A stretch of 18,348 nt of DNA from JALUUH01 sp964636675 (GTDB lineage: Bacteria > Pseudomonadota > Gammaproteobacteria > S012-40). The first letter of the stretch is position 1. The number at the start of each line of letters is the position of its first letter. The notes below the pieces were generated by a model. The model was given only the letters and a program-made list of their open reading frames with translations, did no database searches and was not told the DNA's origin. The DNA lies in contig CAZWUO010000058.1 of assembly GCA_964636675.1 (NCBI GenBank), forward strand, positions 1 through 18,348. The letters run 5' to 3'. Shown piece after piece: positions 1 to 6,412 of this stretch. The position numbers and the translations under genes are program-made.

Positions 1-191
1 AGGTGACGCAACAAAATGCTGCGTTAGTGGAAGAGGCTGCCGCCGCGAGTGAATCCATGGATGAACAAGCAAAAGACCTAGAGCAACTTATGCAATATTT
101 CAAAATAGATGAATCTGCAGTATCGACTAGCATGCTCGGGGGTGGTACATCGATGCCAGCATTGGTTGCACCTAACCGGCAGTGCCGATAG
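1..191 (+). CDS. Methyl-accepting chemotaxis protein, 3' end only
   Basis: Partial gene: the reading frame is open at the left edge, so only the last ~62 codons are seen. The first visible residues (VTQQNAALVEEAAAASESMD) are the classic distal end of the MCP signalling coiled coil, where the cytoplasmic helical hairpin of chemoreceptors returns toward the membrane. The family senses ligands and controls CheA kinase through CheW. The frame ends at a TAG at 189-191, after a short unusual tail (APNRQCR). A one-base frame correction just before this stop would instead continue the protein to a TGA at 269-271 and end it in SGGNSEWEEF, a typical receptor C-terminus, so the annotated stop is probably not the native end. 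Membrane and ligand domains lie outside the window. Family call is secure; the end point is uncertain. Confidence 0.85.
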   Translation, partial: VTQQNAALVEEAAAASESMDEQAKDLEQLMQYFKIDESAVSTSMLGGGTSMPALVAPNRQCR

Positions 192-271
192 ACCGAGCTG
201 TTGCGGCTGTTCCATGCCGCATAGCGGCTAATCCAAAATCGGGTGGAAATAGCGAGTGGGAAGAATTCTGA
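179..271 (+). pseudogene. Out-of-frame C-terminal tail of the chemoreceptor with EWEEF docking motif
   Basis: Read from base 179 (gca gtg ccg ata gac...), this frame encodes a flexible linker rich in Ala, Pro and Gly and ends SGGNSEWEEF-TGA at 269-271. The final xWxxF pentapeptide is the known tether for the CheR methyltransferase and CheB methylesterase at the end of many chemoreceptors (NWETF in E. coli Tar and Tsr). This frame has a TAA at 173-175, so the join with the upstream MCP frame must fall between about 174 and 190. Restoring one G at CGGCA (around 177-181) makes a single continuous protein. The break is either a consensus or sequencing indel or a real mutation. No clear programmed slippery heptamer is visible. 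Confidence 0.7.
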
Positions 272-300
272 AGCCGTTTTATAAGAGGCTTGCTTTTTTT
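271..300 (+). terminator. Probable weak intrinsic terminator after the chemoreceptor gene
   Basis: AAGCC (271-275) can pair with GGCTT (287-291) across an 11-nt loop, followed by a run of seven T at 294-300. The stem is short, so efficiency is doubtful. Its position immediately after the out-of-frame TGA at 269-271 supports that TGA as the original end of the chemoreceptor gene. Confidence 0.5.
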
Positions 301-370
301 ACTTAACAAAGCTTTGTAGGTTATGCTTAACTTAAATCACGAATATATATCCTAGCAGACTATTATCGTG

Positions 371-386
371 CTTTGCGTGAGCAAAG
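371..386 (+). promoter_or_regulatory. Short perfect hairpin in the msrA leader
   Basis: CTTTGC (371-376), loop GTGA, GCAAAG (381-386): a perfect 6-bp stem with a GNRA-type tetraloop, ending 21 nt before the msrA ATG. There is no T run after it, so it is not an intrinsic terminator. It could be a leader RNA structure or chance; nothing shows which. Confidence 0.3.
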
Positions 387-407
387 TGCTTGAACTGGAA
401 TCTCCTT

Positions 408-968
408 ATGTATCACCTATTGTCCGGCAGAAATATGACGGCCGATTTTCCGCGCGAATGTGAACAAATTTTATTTGGTATGGGTTGTTTCTGGGGAGCA
501 GAAAAAATTTTCTGGGAACGAAGTGGTGTCTATGTTACAGCTGTTGGATACACCGCAGGGAATGTTGAAAAACCCACTTATCAACAAGTATGCAGTGGTG
601 AAACGGGACACGTTGAAGTAGTGTTTGTCGTATTTGATCCAAGCATTGTGCCGTTAATAGAAATATTGAAATTATTTTGGGATTCGCATGATCCTACCCA
701 AGGTATGCGACAAGGGAATGATCGAGGTAGTCAGTATCGTTCCGCGATTTATTATTCTAATATTAGGCAGCAACAGTATGCGATCCAATTGAAAAATGAA
801 TATGAAAAGGCTTTGCTAGAGAGTGGTTTTTCAGCAATAACGACAGAAATTAAAGCACGCCAAACCTTCTACTATGCAGAGACATACCATCAACAATATC
901 TCGTGAAAAATCCGAATGGCTATTGTGGTCTTGACGGAACCAGTGTTCAATGGAAGCCTTCTCATTGA
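408..968 (+). CDS. msrA: Peptide methionine-S-sulfoxide reductase A
   Basis: Reduces the S-epimer of methionine sulfoxide in free or protein-bound methionine, a cytoplasmic oxidative-damage repair using thioredoxin. The hallmark GMGCFWGAEK with the nucleophilic Cys is near residue 27. GYTAGN, CSGETGHVE, FWDSHDPTQGMRQGNDRGSQYRS and YYAETYHQQYL follow in the family's order, and GYCG near the C-terminus provides a recycling Cys. The visible order matches the long E. coli-type MsrA, though the N-terminal extension is shorter. The open frame runs back to a TTG at 390, but I chose ATG 408 because GGAA at 397-400 sits about 8 nt before it; ATG 435 is another option. The 187-aa product is followed after 33 nt by the DUF924 gene, suggesting one transcript. 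Confidence 0.93.
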   Translation: MYHLLSGRNMTADFPRECEQILFGMGCFWGAEKIFWERSGVYVTAVGYTAGNVEKPTYQQVCSGETGHVEVVFVVFDPSIVPLIEILKLFWDSHDPTQGMRQGNDRGSQYRSAIYYSNIRQQQYAIQLKNEYEKALLESGFSAITTEIKARQTFYYAETYHQQYLVKNPNGYCGLDGTSVQWKPSH

Positions 969-1001
969 TGTTGATTAGATATAACAAGAAAAGGTTTGGC
1001 T

Positions 1002-1550
1002 GTGGCTAAAGTGGCAGATGATCTACTCAAATTATGGTTTTCCGGCATAGTACGACCTTTATGGTTTAATGCAACAGCGGAATTTGATCAAAAACTTAAG
1101 AATGAATATTCAGATATATATCTTGCAGCAAAAAATAGCGAACTCGATCATTGGCAAGATACCTCCAAAGGCTCTCTCGCGCTGATTATCCTTCTTGATC
1201 AGATCCCATTAAATATATTCCGGCATAGCGCAACTCGATATTCAACTGAAAAAAAAGCGCGAGTTGTCGCTAATATGATGATAGAGAACGCTAACGACAT
1301 TCATCTAGATCATGATCAAAAATTATTCGCATATATGCCGTTTATGCATAGCGAAAATATGGCTGATCAAGATAGAGCTGTGGATTTGTACGCGCGAGAG
1401 GGAATGATAGAAAATCTCAAATTTGCTAAACATCATCGTGATATTATTCGCCAATTTGGTCGTTTTCTCCATAGAAACAAAGAGTTAAATAGAGAGAGCA
1501 CCGAGCAAGAACGCATTTACTTAGCTTCCGATAAAGCATTTAAAGCGTAG
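1002..1550 (+). CDS. DUF924 family protein
   Basis: Predicted soluble, all-helical protein of about 182 aa. It shows the recurring pattern of the DUF924 family (PF06041): an N-terminal LxxWF...WF segment (aromatics around WFSGIVRPLWF), a central LALIILLDQIPLNIFR block, and FAYMPFMHSENMADQDRAVDLY in the C-terminal half. The family's biochemical role is unknown to me; it is said to have a TPR-like fold. The frame opens at a TTG at 996, but that lies only 1 nt after AAGG (991-994), so GTG 1002, 7 nt downstream of AAGG, is the better start. It lies between msrA and the 97-aa gene on the same strand. Confidence 0.8.
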   Translation: MAKVADDLLKLWFSGIVRPLWFNATAEFDQKLKNEYSDIYLAAKNSELDHWQDTSKGSLALIILLDQIPLNIFRHSATRYSTEKKARVVANMMIENANDIHLDHDQKLFAYMPFMHSENMADQDRAVDLYAREGMIENLKFAKHHRDIIRQFGRFLHRNKELNRESTEQERIYLASDKAFKA

Positions 1551-1587
1551 TGATGTCGTTGAGAGAACATAAAACATAGGGTTTATC

Positions 1588-1881
1588 ATGGAAATACAAA
1601 ATTGGGATATAGCACTTGAAAGCCTGTTACGGGAAGAAACCGAGAAAAATAATAAGCCGCTAACGTTAGTTGATATAAAGCGTTTAGCACAAAATCACGT
1701 CATTCGATTTGATGATATCATGGTGACTGTATTTGAGCTTACGCTAAACGGAAAATGGGTATACCAGGATAACGCTGAGATTATTCCTATTACTCGCGAG
1801 GAAGTAGAACATTTAACGATAGCGGGTCGAATAAAAGAAGAGGATGTAGAATGCTATACAGGATTATGGTCACCTCGATAG
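1588..1881 (+). CDS. Small conserved-looking protein of unknown function (97 aa)
   Basis: I do not recognise the family with confidence. The start is well supported: AGGG at 1578-1581, 6 nt before the ATG. The product is acidic, has no signal peptide or membrane segment, and looks like a compact helical fold. Pieces that look conserved are a basic HVIRFDDI turn, an aromatic NGKWVYQD, ITREEVEHL and a C-terminal tail GLWSPR. It lies 37 nt after the DUF924 gene and probably shares its transcript. The next 168 nt, up to the cyclase, are AT-rich, with no clear terminator. Confidence 0.7.
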   Translation: MEIQNWDIALESLLREETEKNNKPLTLVDIKRLAQNHVIRFDDIMVTVFELTLNGKWVYQDNAEIIPITREEVEHLTIAGRIKEEDVECYTGLWSPR

Positions 1882-2049
1882 CATTATTTTAAAAATTTTC
1901 TTAATTGCATTCGCAAATTATTACTGATCCCAGTTTTTATAGATTAAATTTCTCTCCTTCAAAAAAATCAAAACCATGCCGCTATTGCTTGCATCAACCA
2001 TTTTTCCCACAATTCATCGTGCCGGCTATCGAGTCATAAAGTGGTATTT

Positions 2050-4275
2050 ATGCGACGTTACAATTTATCACGATTTTTTTTAGGTCTGATTATCATAATG
2101 AGTTTCGTGCTTCACTCTATGGGTGCGATAGAACTTCCGCTTGTCGAACCATTAGAGGATCGGGCTTATGATATGCGCTTATTGGCGACCCTGCCTAATA
2201 AGCAAGAAAAGCGTGTCATCATTGTAGATATCGATGAAAAAAGTCTCGATGTTGAGGGGCGTTGGCCCTGGGGTCGAGATAAGCTCGCTTTACTGACGGA
2301 TAAGTTGTTTGACAAATACTATGTAAGCGTCGTTGGTTTTGATGTGTTGTTTATCGAGGAAGATACGAGCTCTGGGTTAGCAGTTTTAAATAGTCTTGCT
2401 GATTCACATTTGAAAAATGATGAGAATTTCTTGAGTGTTTTTGAGACCCTAAAACCCATGCTCGAATGGGATAATATTTTTGCCCAAAGTTTACAGGGCA
2501 GAGACTCAGTGTTAGGTTATTTTTTCGTTCCTGAGAACTCTTCGGAGAAGGAAATTAAGAAAGGCCTATTACCTAAGCCGGTGACTTCTTATGTTAAATT
2601 GGGTGTGGAAAAATTACCTATCCCGAAAGCAATTGGCTACGGAGCAAATCTAAAAAACCTACAAAGAAGTGCCTCGCATGCAGGATTTATTGATAAACCT
2701 GTTGTGGATAGTGATGGCGTCATTCGAAAAGTTTATTTATTCCAGGAATTTGAAGGTGAGTTATACGCATCTCTGCCATTGGCAATGATAAGTACCTTAA
2801 TGGGAAATCCAGAAATGGAGTTTACGATTGCTCCGGGATATGAAAATGCACCCGTCAATTTAGGTCTTGAGTGGTTGACCATTGGAGGTTTGAAAATTCC
2901 ACTAGGTCACGAATCTGCTATTTCAGTACCTTATATTGGACCATCAGGAAGTTTTCCGTATATTTCAGCCACTGATGTTATGCGCGGAGAAATTGATCCA
3001 GAATTGCTAGATGGTGCGATAATTTTAGTGGGTAGTAGCGCTGCTGGGCTTCTAGATCTACGTTCCACACCCGTTCAAGGTATTTATCCAGGTGTAGAAA
3101 TTCATGCTAATGTGCTAACCGGTATTTTAGACGAATCTATTATGCAAAAACCGGGTTATATCCAAGGGGTGGAGTTTATTAGCTTAATCATCGTCGGCAT
3201 TTTTATGTTGGTATTGTTGCCACTCATGGCAGCGTTATTGGTTGGCTTATTTACACTTATTTTATTAGCGGGCGTTATAGGAATAAATTTATATTTTTGG
3301 AATGAATTGATTTTGGTGCCTATTGCGTCAACGGTTTTACTTATTATTTCAATTTTCATTAAACATGTGTCTTACAGTTTTTTGTTGGAACAAAATACCA
3401 AAAGGAAGTTACATAAAAGTTTTGGCCAGTATATTCCTCCAGAACTTGTTGATGAGCTGAGCGAAACTCAAGAGGAGTTTTCCTTAGAAGGAGAGAGTAG
3501 AGAGATGACCGTGTTATTTTCTGATGTGCGGGGTTTCACTTCAATTTCAGAAAACCTCGAACCAAAACAATTATCTCATCTAATGAATGCGATGCTAACG
3601 CCTATGACGCGGGTTATTCACGAACATCGTGGAACCATTGATAAATATATGGGTGATGCAGTGATGGCATTTTGGGGCGCACCCATATTGGATAAAAAAA
3701 ATGCAAGTCATGCTATTGCTGCCGCACTAATGATGATTAAAGAACTACCTGCCATAAACAAAAAATTTAAGCAGAATAATTGGCCACCTATTAATATCGG
3801 AATCGGCATTAATACGGGTATGATGAGTGTTGGTAACATGGGTTCTACTTTTCGAATGGCTTATACGGTAATGGGTGACGCGGTGAACTTAGGATCCCGT
3901 TTAGAGGGGTTGACAAAAAAATACGGTGTGCAAATTGTGACGAGTGAGGCAACGGTACGTGTGGCACCAGAGTTTTGTTATCGTTCACTGGATCTCGTTA
4001 AGGTGGTAGGTAGAGAAGAAGCTATTGAGATATTTGAGCCATTGGGTTTGCAAGATGAGCTTGCGGATACGCGTAGTCAGGAACTTGCATTATATACTCA
4101 AGCATTGAATCATTATCGAGCTCAAAATTGGCGTCTCGCCGAGCAAGGTTTTAGCCTTTTACAACAGCAATCAGACCAATTATTGTACAAAATCTATCGT
4201 GATAGAATACGCCAATTTGTCCGAGTTTCACCGCAGGCTGATTGGGATGGAGTATATACTTTCACCACCAAGTGA
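2050..4275 (+). CDS. CHASE2-domain class III adenylate cyclase, membrane-bound
   Basis: Converts ATP to cyclic AMP in response to an extracytoplasmic signal. Layout of the 741-aa product: one N-terminal membrane helix (about 9-28); a periplasmic CHASE2 sensor (about 30-370, with RAYDMRL, VIIVDIDEKSL and GRWPWGRD); three membrane helices (about 375-440); a cytoplasmic class III cyclase domain (about 470-660); and a C-terminal helical tail (ALYTQALNHYRAQNW...) common in this architecture. All six catalytic positions of the class are present: metal-binding D492 (FSDVRGFTS) and D536, substrate-selecting K532 (DKYMGD) and T606 (YTVMGD), transition-state N613 and R617 (AVNLGSR). The K/T pair points to ATP rather than GTP. 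I chose ATG 2050; GTG 2041, with a weak GAG 7 nt before it, would add three residues. The activating signal is unknown. Confidence 0.92.
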   Translation: MRRYNLSRFFLGLIIIMSFVLHSMGAIELPLVEPLEDRAYDMRLLATLPNKQEKRVIIVDIDEKSLDVEGRWPWGRDKLALLTDKLFDKYYVSVVGFDVLFIEEDTSSGLAVLNSLADSHLKNDENFLSVFETLKPMLEWDNIFAQSLQGRDSVLGYFFVPENSSEKEIKKGLLPKPVTSYVKLGVEKLPIPKAIGYGANLKNLQRSASHAGFIDKPVVDSDGVIRKVYLFQEFEGELYASLPLAMISTLMGNPEMEFTIAPGYENAPVNLGLEWLTIGGLKIPLGHESAISVPYIGPSGSFPYISATDVMRGEIDPELLDGAIILVGSSAAGLLDLRSTPVQGIYPGVEIHANVLTGILDESIMQKPGYIQGVEFISLIIVGIFMLVLLPLMAALLVGLFTLILLAGVIGINLYFWNELILVPIASTVLLIISIFIKHVSYSFLLEQNTKRKLHKSFGQYIPPELVDELSETQEEFSLEGESREMTVLFSDVRGFTSISENLEPKQLSHLMNAMLTPMTRVIHEHRGTIDKYMGDAVMAFWGAPILDKKNASHAIAAALMMIKELPAINKKFKQNNWPPINIGIGINTGMMSVGNMGSTFRMAYTVMGDAVNLGSRLEGLTKKYGVQIVTSEATVRVAPEFCYRSLDLVKVVGREEAIEIFEPLGLQDELADTRSQELALYTQALNHYRAQNWRLAEQGFSLLQQQSDQLLYKIYRDRIRQFVRVSPQADWDGVYTFTTK

Positions 4276-4303
4276 TTGCATAACCCTAGGGATAACTGTT
4301 TGC

Positions 4304-4348
4304 TGGGATGTTGGGATGTTGGGATGTTGGGATGTTGGGATGTTGGGA
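4304..4348 (+). repeat. Octamer tandem repeat (TGGGATGT)x5 with six regular GGG runs
   Basis: Five perfect head-to-tail copies of TGGGATGT occupy 4304-4343, with a partial sixth copy TGGGA at 4344-4348. GGG therefore recurs every 8 nt (4305, 4313, 4321, 4329, 4337, 4345), always with the 5-nt spacer ATGTT. This fits the G3-N(1-7) rule for an intramolecular G-quadruplex on the + strand. It lies between the cyclase stop (4275) and the amidotransferase ATG (4395). Tandem repeats of this kind can change copy number by replication slippage. A CCCTAGGG palindrome lies just upstream at 4284-4291. Confidence 0.95.
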
Positions 4349-4394
4349 GTTTATTAAAGTATCATCTAGATGTTTAATCCTATGTGAGGAATGA

Positions 4395-5120
4395 ATGAAA
4401 CGGATACATATATATCGTCATGTGGATTGCGAAGGTCCGGGTTATCTCGCCGATTTTTTAGAAAATAATAATTTTGCTTATGAGATTATTGGTATTGATC
4501 AAGGTGATCTTGTGGTATCTGATTTAAGCCAAGTCAACGGATTGGTATTTATGGGCGGTGGTATGAGCGCGAATGATGCGTTTCCCTGGATCGAACAAGA
4601 ACTCACGCTGATTCGTAATGCTAAACAAGCAGGAATACCCATGCTTGGCCATTGTTTGGGAGCACAGCTTATTAGTAAAGCCTTAGGTGGCCAGATTACT
4701 CAAAATTCAGTCACTGAGATTGGTTGGTTCTCGGTCAGTAAAAATCCGGAGTTAAACCTAAACTGGTTGGACGCCGTAGCAAATCAATTTGTACCATTTC
4801 ATTGGCATGGTGAAACTTTTTCGTTACCCGCAGAGTCAATAAACATATTGAGCAACTCGCATTGCGCAAATCAGGCTTTTTTATTAGATAGGGTGATGGC
4901 ATTTCAGTGTCACATCGAGATGACTGAAGAAATGGTTAATGAATGGGTGCATCGATTTGATTATCAGTTAGAGAACCCGAGTCATTCTATTCAATCTTTT
5001 GATGATATACTGGAAAAAAAGAGTGTTTATGTTTCGGCTCTGCAAGCTATTGCAGATATATTTTATCGACAATGGGGCCAGTGGGTTCGTGATTACGAGG
5101 ACAGTTTACTCAAAAAATAG
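4395..5120 (+). CDS. Class I glutamine amidotransferase, GMP-synthase-like
   Basis: Stand-alone class I glutamine amidotransferase domain of 241 aa. The triad is visible: nucleophile C87 in GHCLGAQ and the pair H173/E175 in FQCHIEMT. An oxyanion-type glycine run (FMGGGMSAND, about 52-61) and FHWHGETF also fit the GATase1_GMPS_like branch. These proteins hydrolyse glutamine, or act on gamma-glutamyl compounds; the true substrate of this branch is mostly unknown. No synthetase domain is fused and no biosynthetic partner gene is adjacent, so the pathway cannot be assigned. AGGA at 4387-4390 supports ATG 4395 (spacing 4). The 119-nt upstream gap holds the TGGGATGT repeat array, so expression could be influenced by it. 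Confidence 0.85.
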   Translation: MKRIHIYRHVDCEGPGYLADFLENNNFAYEIIGIDQGDLVVSDLSQVNGLVFMGGGMSANDAFPWIEQELTLIRNAKQAGIPMLGHCLGAQLISKALGGQITQNSVTEIGWFSVSKNPELNLNWLDAVANQFVPFHWHGETFSLPAESINILSNSHCANQAFLLDRVMAFQCHIEMTEEMVNEWVHRFDYQLENPSHSIQSFDDILEKKSVYVSALQAIADIFYRQWGQWVRDYEDSLLKK

Positions 5121-5202
5121 ATTTTAAGGCGTTGTTGTTTGAGGTCGATAGATTGTGTAGTTTCAAATTTAATATATTCCCAAGATGTTTAAATCAGATG
5201 TC

Positions 5203-5227
5203 CACAGCGTGCATTTTGCATGCTGTG
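5203..5227. promoter_or_regulatory. 25-bp near-perfect inverted repeat upstream of the Spy-like gene
   Basis: CACAGCGTGCA (5203-5213), TTT, TGCATGCTGTG (5217-5227): an 11-bp dyad with one G:T mismatch, which would be a G-U wobble in RNA. It ends 45 nt before the Spy-like ATG and starts 82 nt after the amidotransferase stop. It is followed only by a short TTT, so it is a poor terminator. An operator or a leader hairpin for the Spy-like gene is more likely. No factor can be named. Confidence 0.6.
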
Positions 5228-5272
5228 TTTGCATCTAGCTGATGTTTTAAGTTTAAGTTATAGGAGATGGAA

Positions 5273-5800
5273 ATGTTGAAAAGAATGGGCTTAGTAAGTT
5301 GTGCGGTTACTTTTTTTGTTGGATTTGGTTTTGCTACAAACGCCATGGCCAGTGAAGCATGGGGCTCAGCAAATGCGTGGCATAAAGGGAGCGACAACGG
5401 CAAGAGTCAACACATGCAAGGAGGCCATCATGGTGGTGGCATGGGCATGATGAATAGCGAAGGACATATGACTTCGAGATTACGCTCAGTCTGGAAGTTA
5501 ACGTTAACAAAAAAACAAAAGACCGGTATCCGAGAAATACAACGTGATCTTAGAAGCAAGCACTGGAATCATGCGGACAGTATCGATGTACTTTCCGATA
5601 AGTTGATGGAAATGTATCGCGCGGATACCCGGAATGTCCAAGCTATCGGTAAAGTATATGGTGAGATTTTTGAAAAACGTCGCCAAATGATAATGTTAGG
5701 TATTGAAGCAGGAAACAAAGTTGAAAAACTGCTGACCAAGGAACAGCGCAAAAAAATGAAGAAAATGAGTCCTATGCATATGATGGGTAAGGGCATGTAG
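5273..5800 (+). CDS. Periplasmic Spy/CpxP-like (LTxxQ) protein, His/Met-rich
   Basis: Small secreted protein of 175 aa. The signal peptide MLKRMGLVSCAVTFFVGFGF... probably ends near ATNAMASEA (about residue 27). Next comes a His/Gly/Met-rich stretch (MQGGHHGGGMGMM...GHM, about 46-66), then a helical domain opening with LTLTKKQKTGIREIQRDL, the LTxxQ-type motif of Spy, CpxP and related periplasmic chaperones and metal sensors (ZraP, CnrX). The C-terminus is again Met-rich (MSPMHMMGKGM). Met and His clusters suggest binding of a soft or borderline metal such as Cu or Ni, which is inference. I moved the start from ATG 5267 to ATG 5273 because AGGAG (5262-5266) abuts the former but lies 6 nt before the latter. 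A strong terminator follows. Confidence 0.8.
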   Translation: MLKRMGLVSCAVTFFVGFGFATNAMASEAWGSANAWHKGSDNGKSQHMQGGHHGGGMGMMNSEGHMTSRLRSVWKLTLTKKQKTGIREIQRDLRSKHWNHADSIDVLSDKLMEMYRADTRNVQAIGKVYGEIFEKRRQMIMLGIEAGNKVEKLLTKEQRKKMKKMSPMHMMGKGM

Positions 5801-5825
5801 TTCCACATTATTTACTTTGAAACCC

Positions 5826-5857
5826 AAAAGCCGGTGTATATCACCGGCTTTTGTTTG
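5826..5857 (+). terminator. Strong intrinsic terminator after the Spy-like gene
   Basis: Perfect 11-bp stem AAAAGCCGGTG (5826-5836) with CACCGGCTTTT (5842-5852), loop TATAT, followed by GTTTG. The U tract is partly in the stem. It isolates the Spy-like transcript from the nickel-transport region. Because the 5' arm begins AAAA, it could also work on the opposite strand. Confidence 0.9.
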
Positions 5858-6075
5858 CGCGGCTGTAGGGCATAAGTGATCGTATATCCCTCGCTTGTGC
5901 GCTAAAAAATTCTTATAAAACAGGTAACATAACCAATGTAAGTCTTAGAAATAACTGAATTTAATTTTTTAAATTAGCGTTTTCAATCACTTTTAGGTCT
6001 ACTTGTTTTTGCTTCGCGGAAGCTTGCTTGATTTTTGTTATATACATTTGTTCTCTTAGTGGAATAAAGAGCTTG

Positions 6076-6093
6076 TAAACGCGTTGGCGTTTA
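6076..6093 (+). promoter_or_regulatory. 7-bp hairpin in the nik leader
   Basis: TAAACGC (6076-6082), loop GTTG, GCGTTTA (6087-6093): a perfect 7-bp stem with a tetraloop. No T run follows, so it is not a terminator. It stands about 37 nt before the larger foldable element at 6130-6183, and the two may form one structured leader RNA. Confidence 0.4.
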
Positions 6094-6129
6094 GAGGAAG
6101 TCGTGTCGCAGGTCATTGTTGTTCTCCTT

Positions 6130-6183
6130 TTAGACTTACTTCGACGAACTTTGGGGAAGTGAATGTCAGCAAGTCTAGTCTAA
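6130..6183 (+). promoter_or_regulatory. Two-tier hairpin with a competing pairing in the nik leader
   Basis: TAGACTT (6131-6137) can pair with AAGTCTA (6171-6177). Directly inside it, ACTTC (6138-6142) pairs with GAAGT (6156-6160), leaving a 13-nt apical loop and a 10-nt one-sided bulge. A second choice uses the same 5' strand: TTAGAC (6130-6135) with GTCTAA (6178-6183). Mutually exclusive pairings of this sort occur in riboswitches and attenuators. The match to any known class is not evident, and chance pairing in AT-rich DNA cannot be excluded. Confidence 0.35.
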
Positions 6184-6280
6184 GTAAATCAAGAACACCA
6201 CCGTATTACTCGGAATTTAGGCTTTGGATTTTGGGTTATTCTAGGATTATCCATAGAAAGTTAAGGAAGGCGGTGAAATT

Positions 6281-6355
6281 ATGACATATAATCAAAAAGA
6301 TAAATCGTTACACAAATTTAAAAAAAGTGTGCGTTGGGAGTTTAGTGGTCGTTGA
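6281..6355 (+). CDS. Possible 24-aa leader peptide or small protein before nikL
   Basis: ATG at 6281 is preceded by the purine-rich ribosome-site-like AAGGAAGG (6263-6270, spacing 10). It opens a 24-codon frame ending TGA at 6353-6355, 57 nt before nikL. The peptide is basic and hydrophilic (starts MTYNQKDKSLHKF, ends RWEFSGR), so it is not a membrane subunit like CbiN. It overlaps by ATGA the stop of an unsupported 66-codon frame. It may be a regulatory leader ORF, a small protein, or chance; only the ribosome site and position argue for it. Confidence 0.3.
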   Translation: MTYNQKDKSLHKFKKSVRWEFSGR

Positions 6356-6412
6356 TGGAATATTGCTGAATATATGTCCAATTTGTGAACGGTGAAAAAG
6401 AAGGAATTACGC

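Larger units (their letters stand above)
5858..6412 (+). other. 555-bp leader/intergenic region before nikL without a convincing large gene
   Basis: AT-rich stretch between the terminator and nikL. It holds a small hairpin GCTTC-GCG-GAAGC (6011-6023), a 7-bp hairpin at 6076-6093, a larger foldable element at 6130-6183 and a 24-codon ORF at 6281-6355 (the last three are listed separately). I see no NikR-type dyad (GTATGA...TCATAC) and no cobalamin-riboswitch B12 box. A 66-codon frame (6084-6284) has no ribosome site and no recognisable content and is not called. The length is unusual for an operon promoter and suggests a long 5' UTR or an unannotated small RNA. Confidence 0.6.

Noticed and set aside
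4304..4348. CRISPR-like array
   Set aside because: The 8-bp units are directly head-to-tail with no spacers and no cas gene nearby; it is a simple tandem repeat.
6084..6284. 66-codon frame in the nik leader, ending ATGA-overlapped with the 24-codon ORF
   Set aside because: It begins at a TTG without a ribosome site, shows no recognisable domain or membrane pattern, and lies over the foldable leader element; most likely a chance open frame.
5858..6412. Cobalamin riboswitch or NikR operator before the importer
   Set aside because: I looked for a B12 box and for a GTATGA...TCATAC dyad and found neither by eye; a computed search could still find a divergent form.
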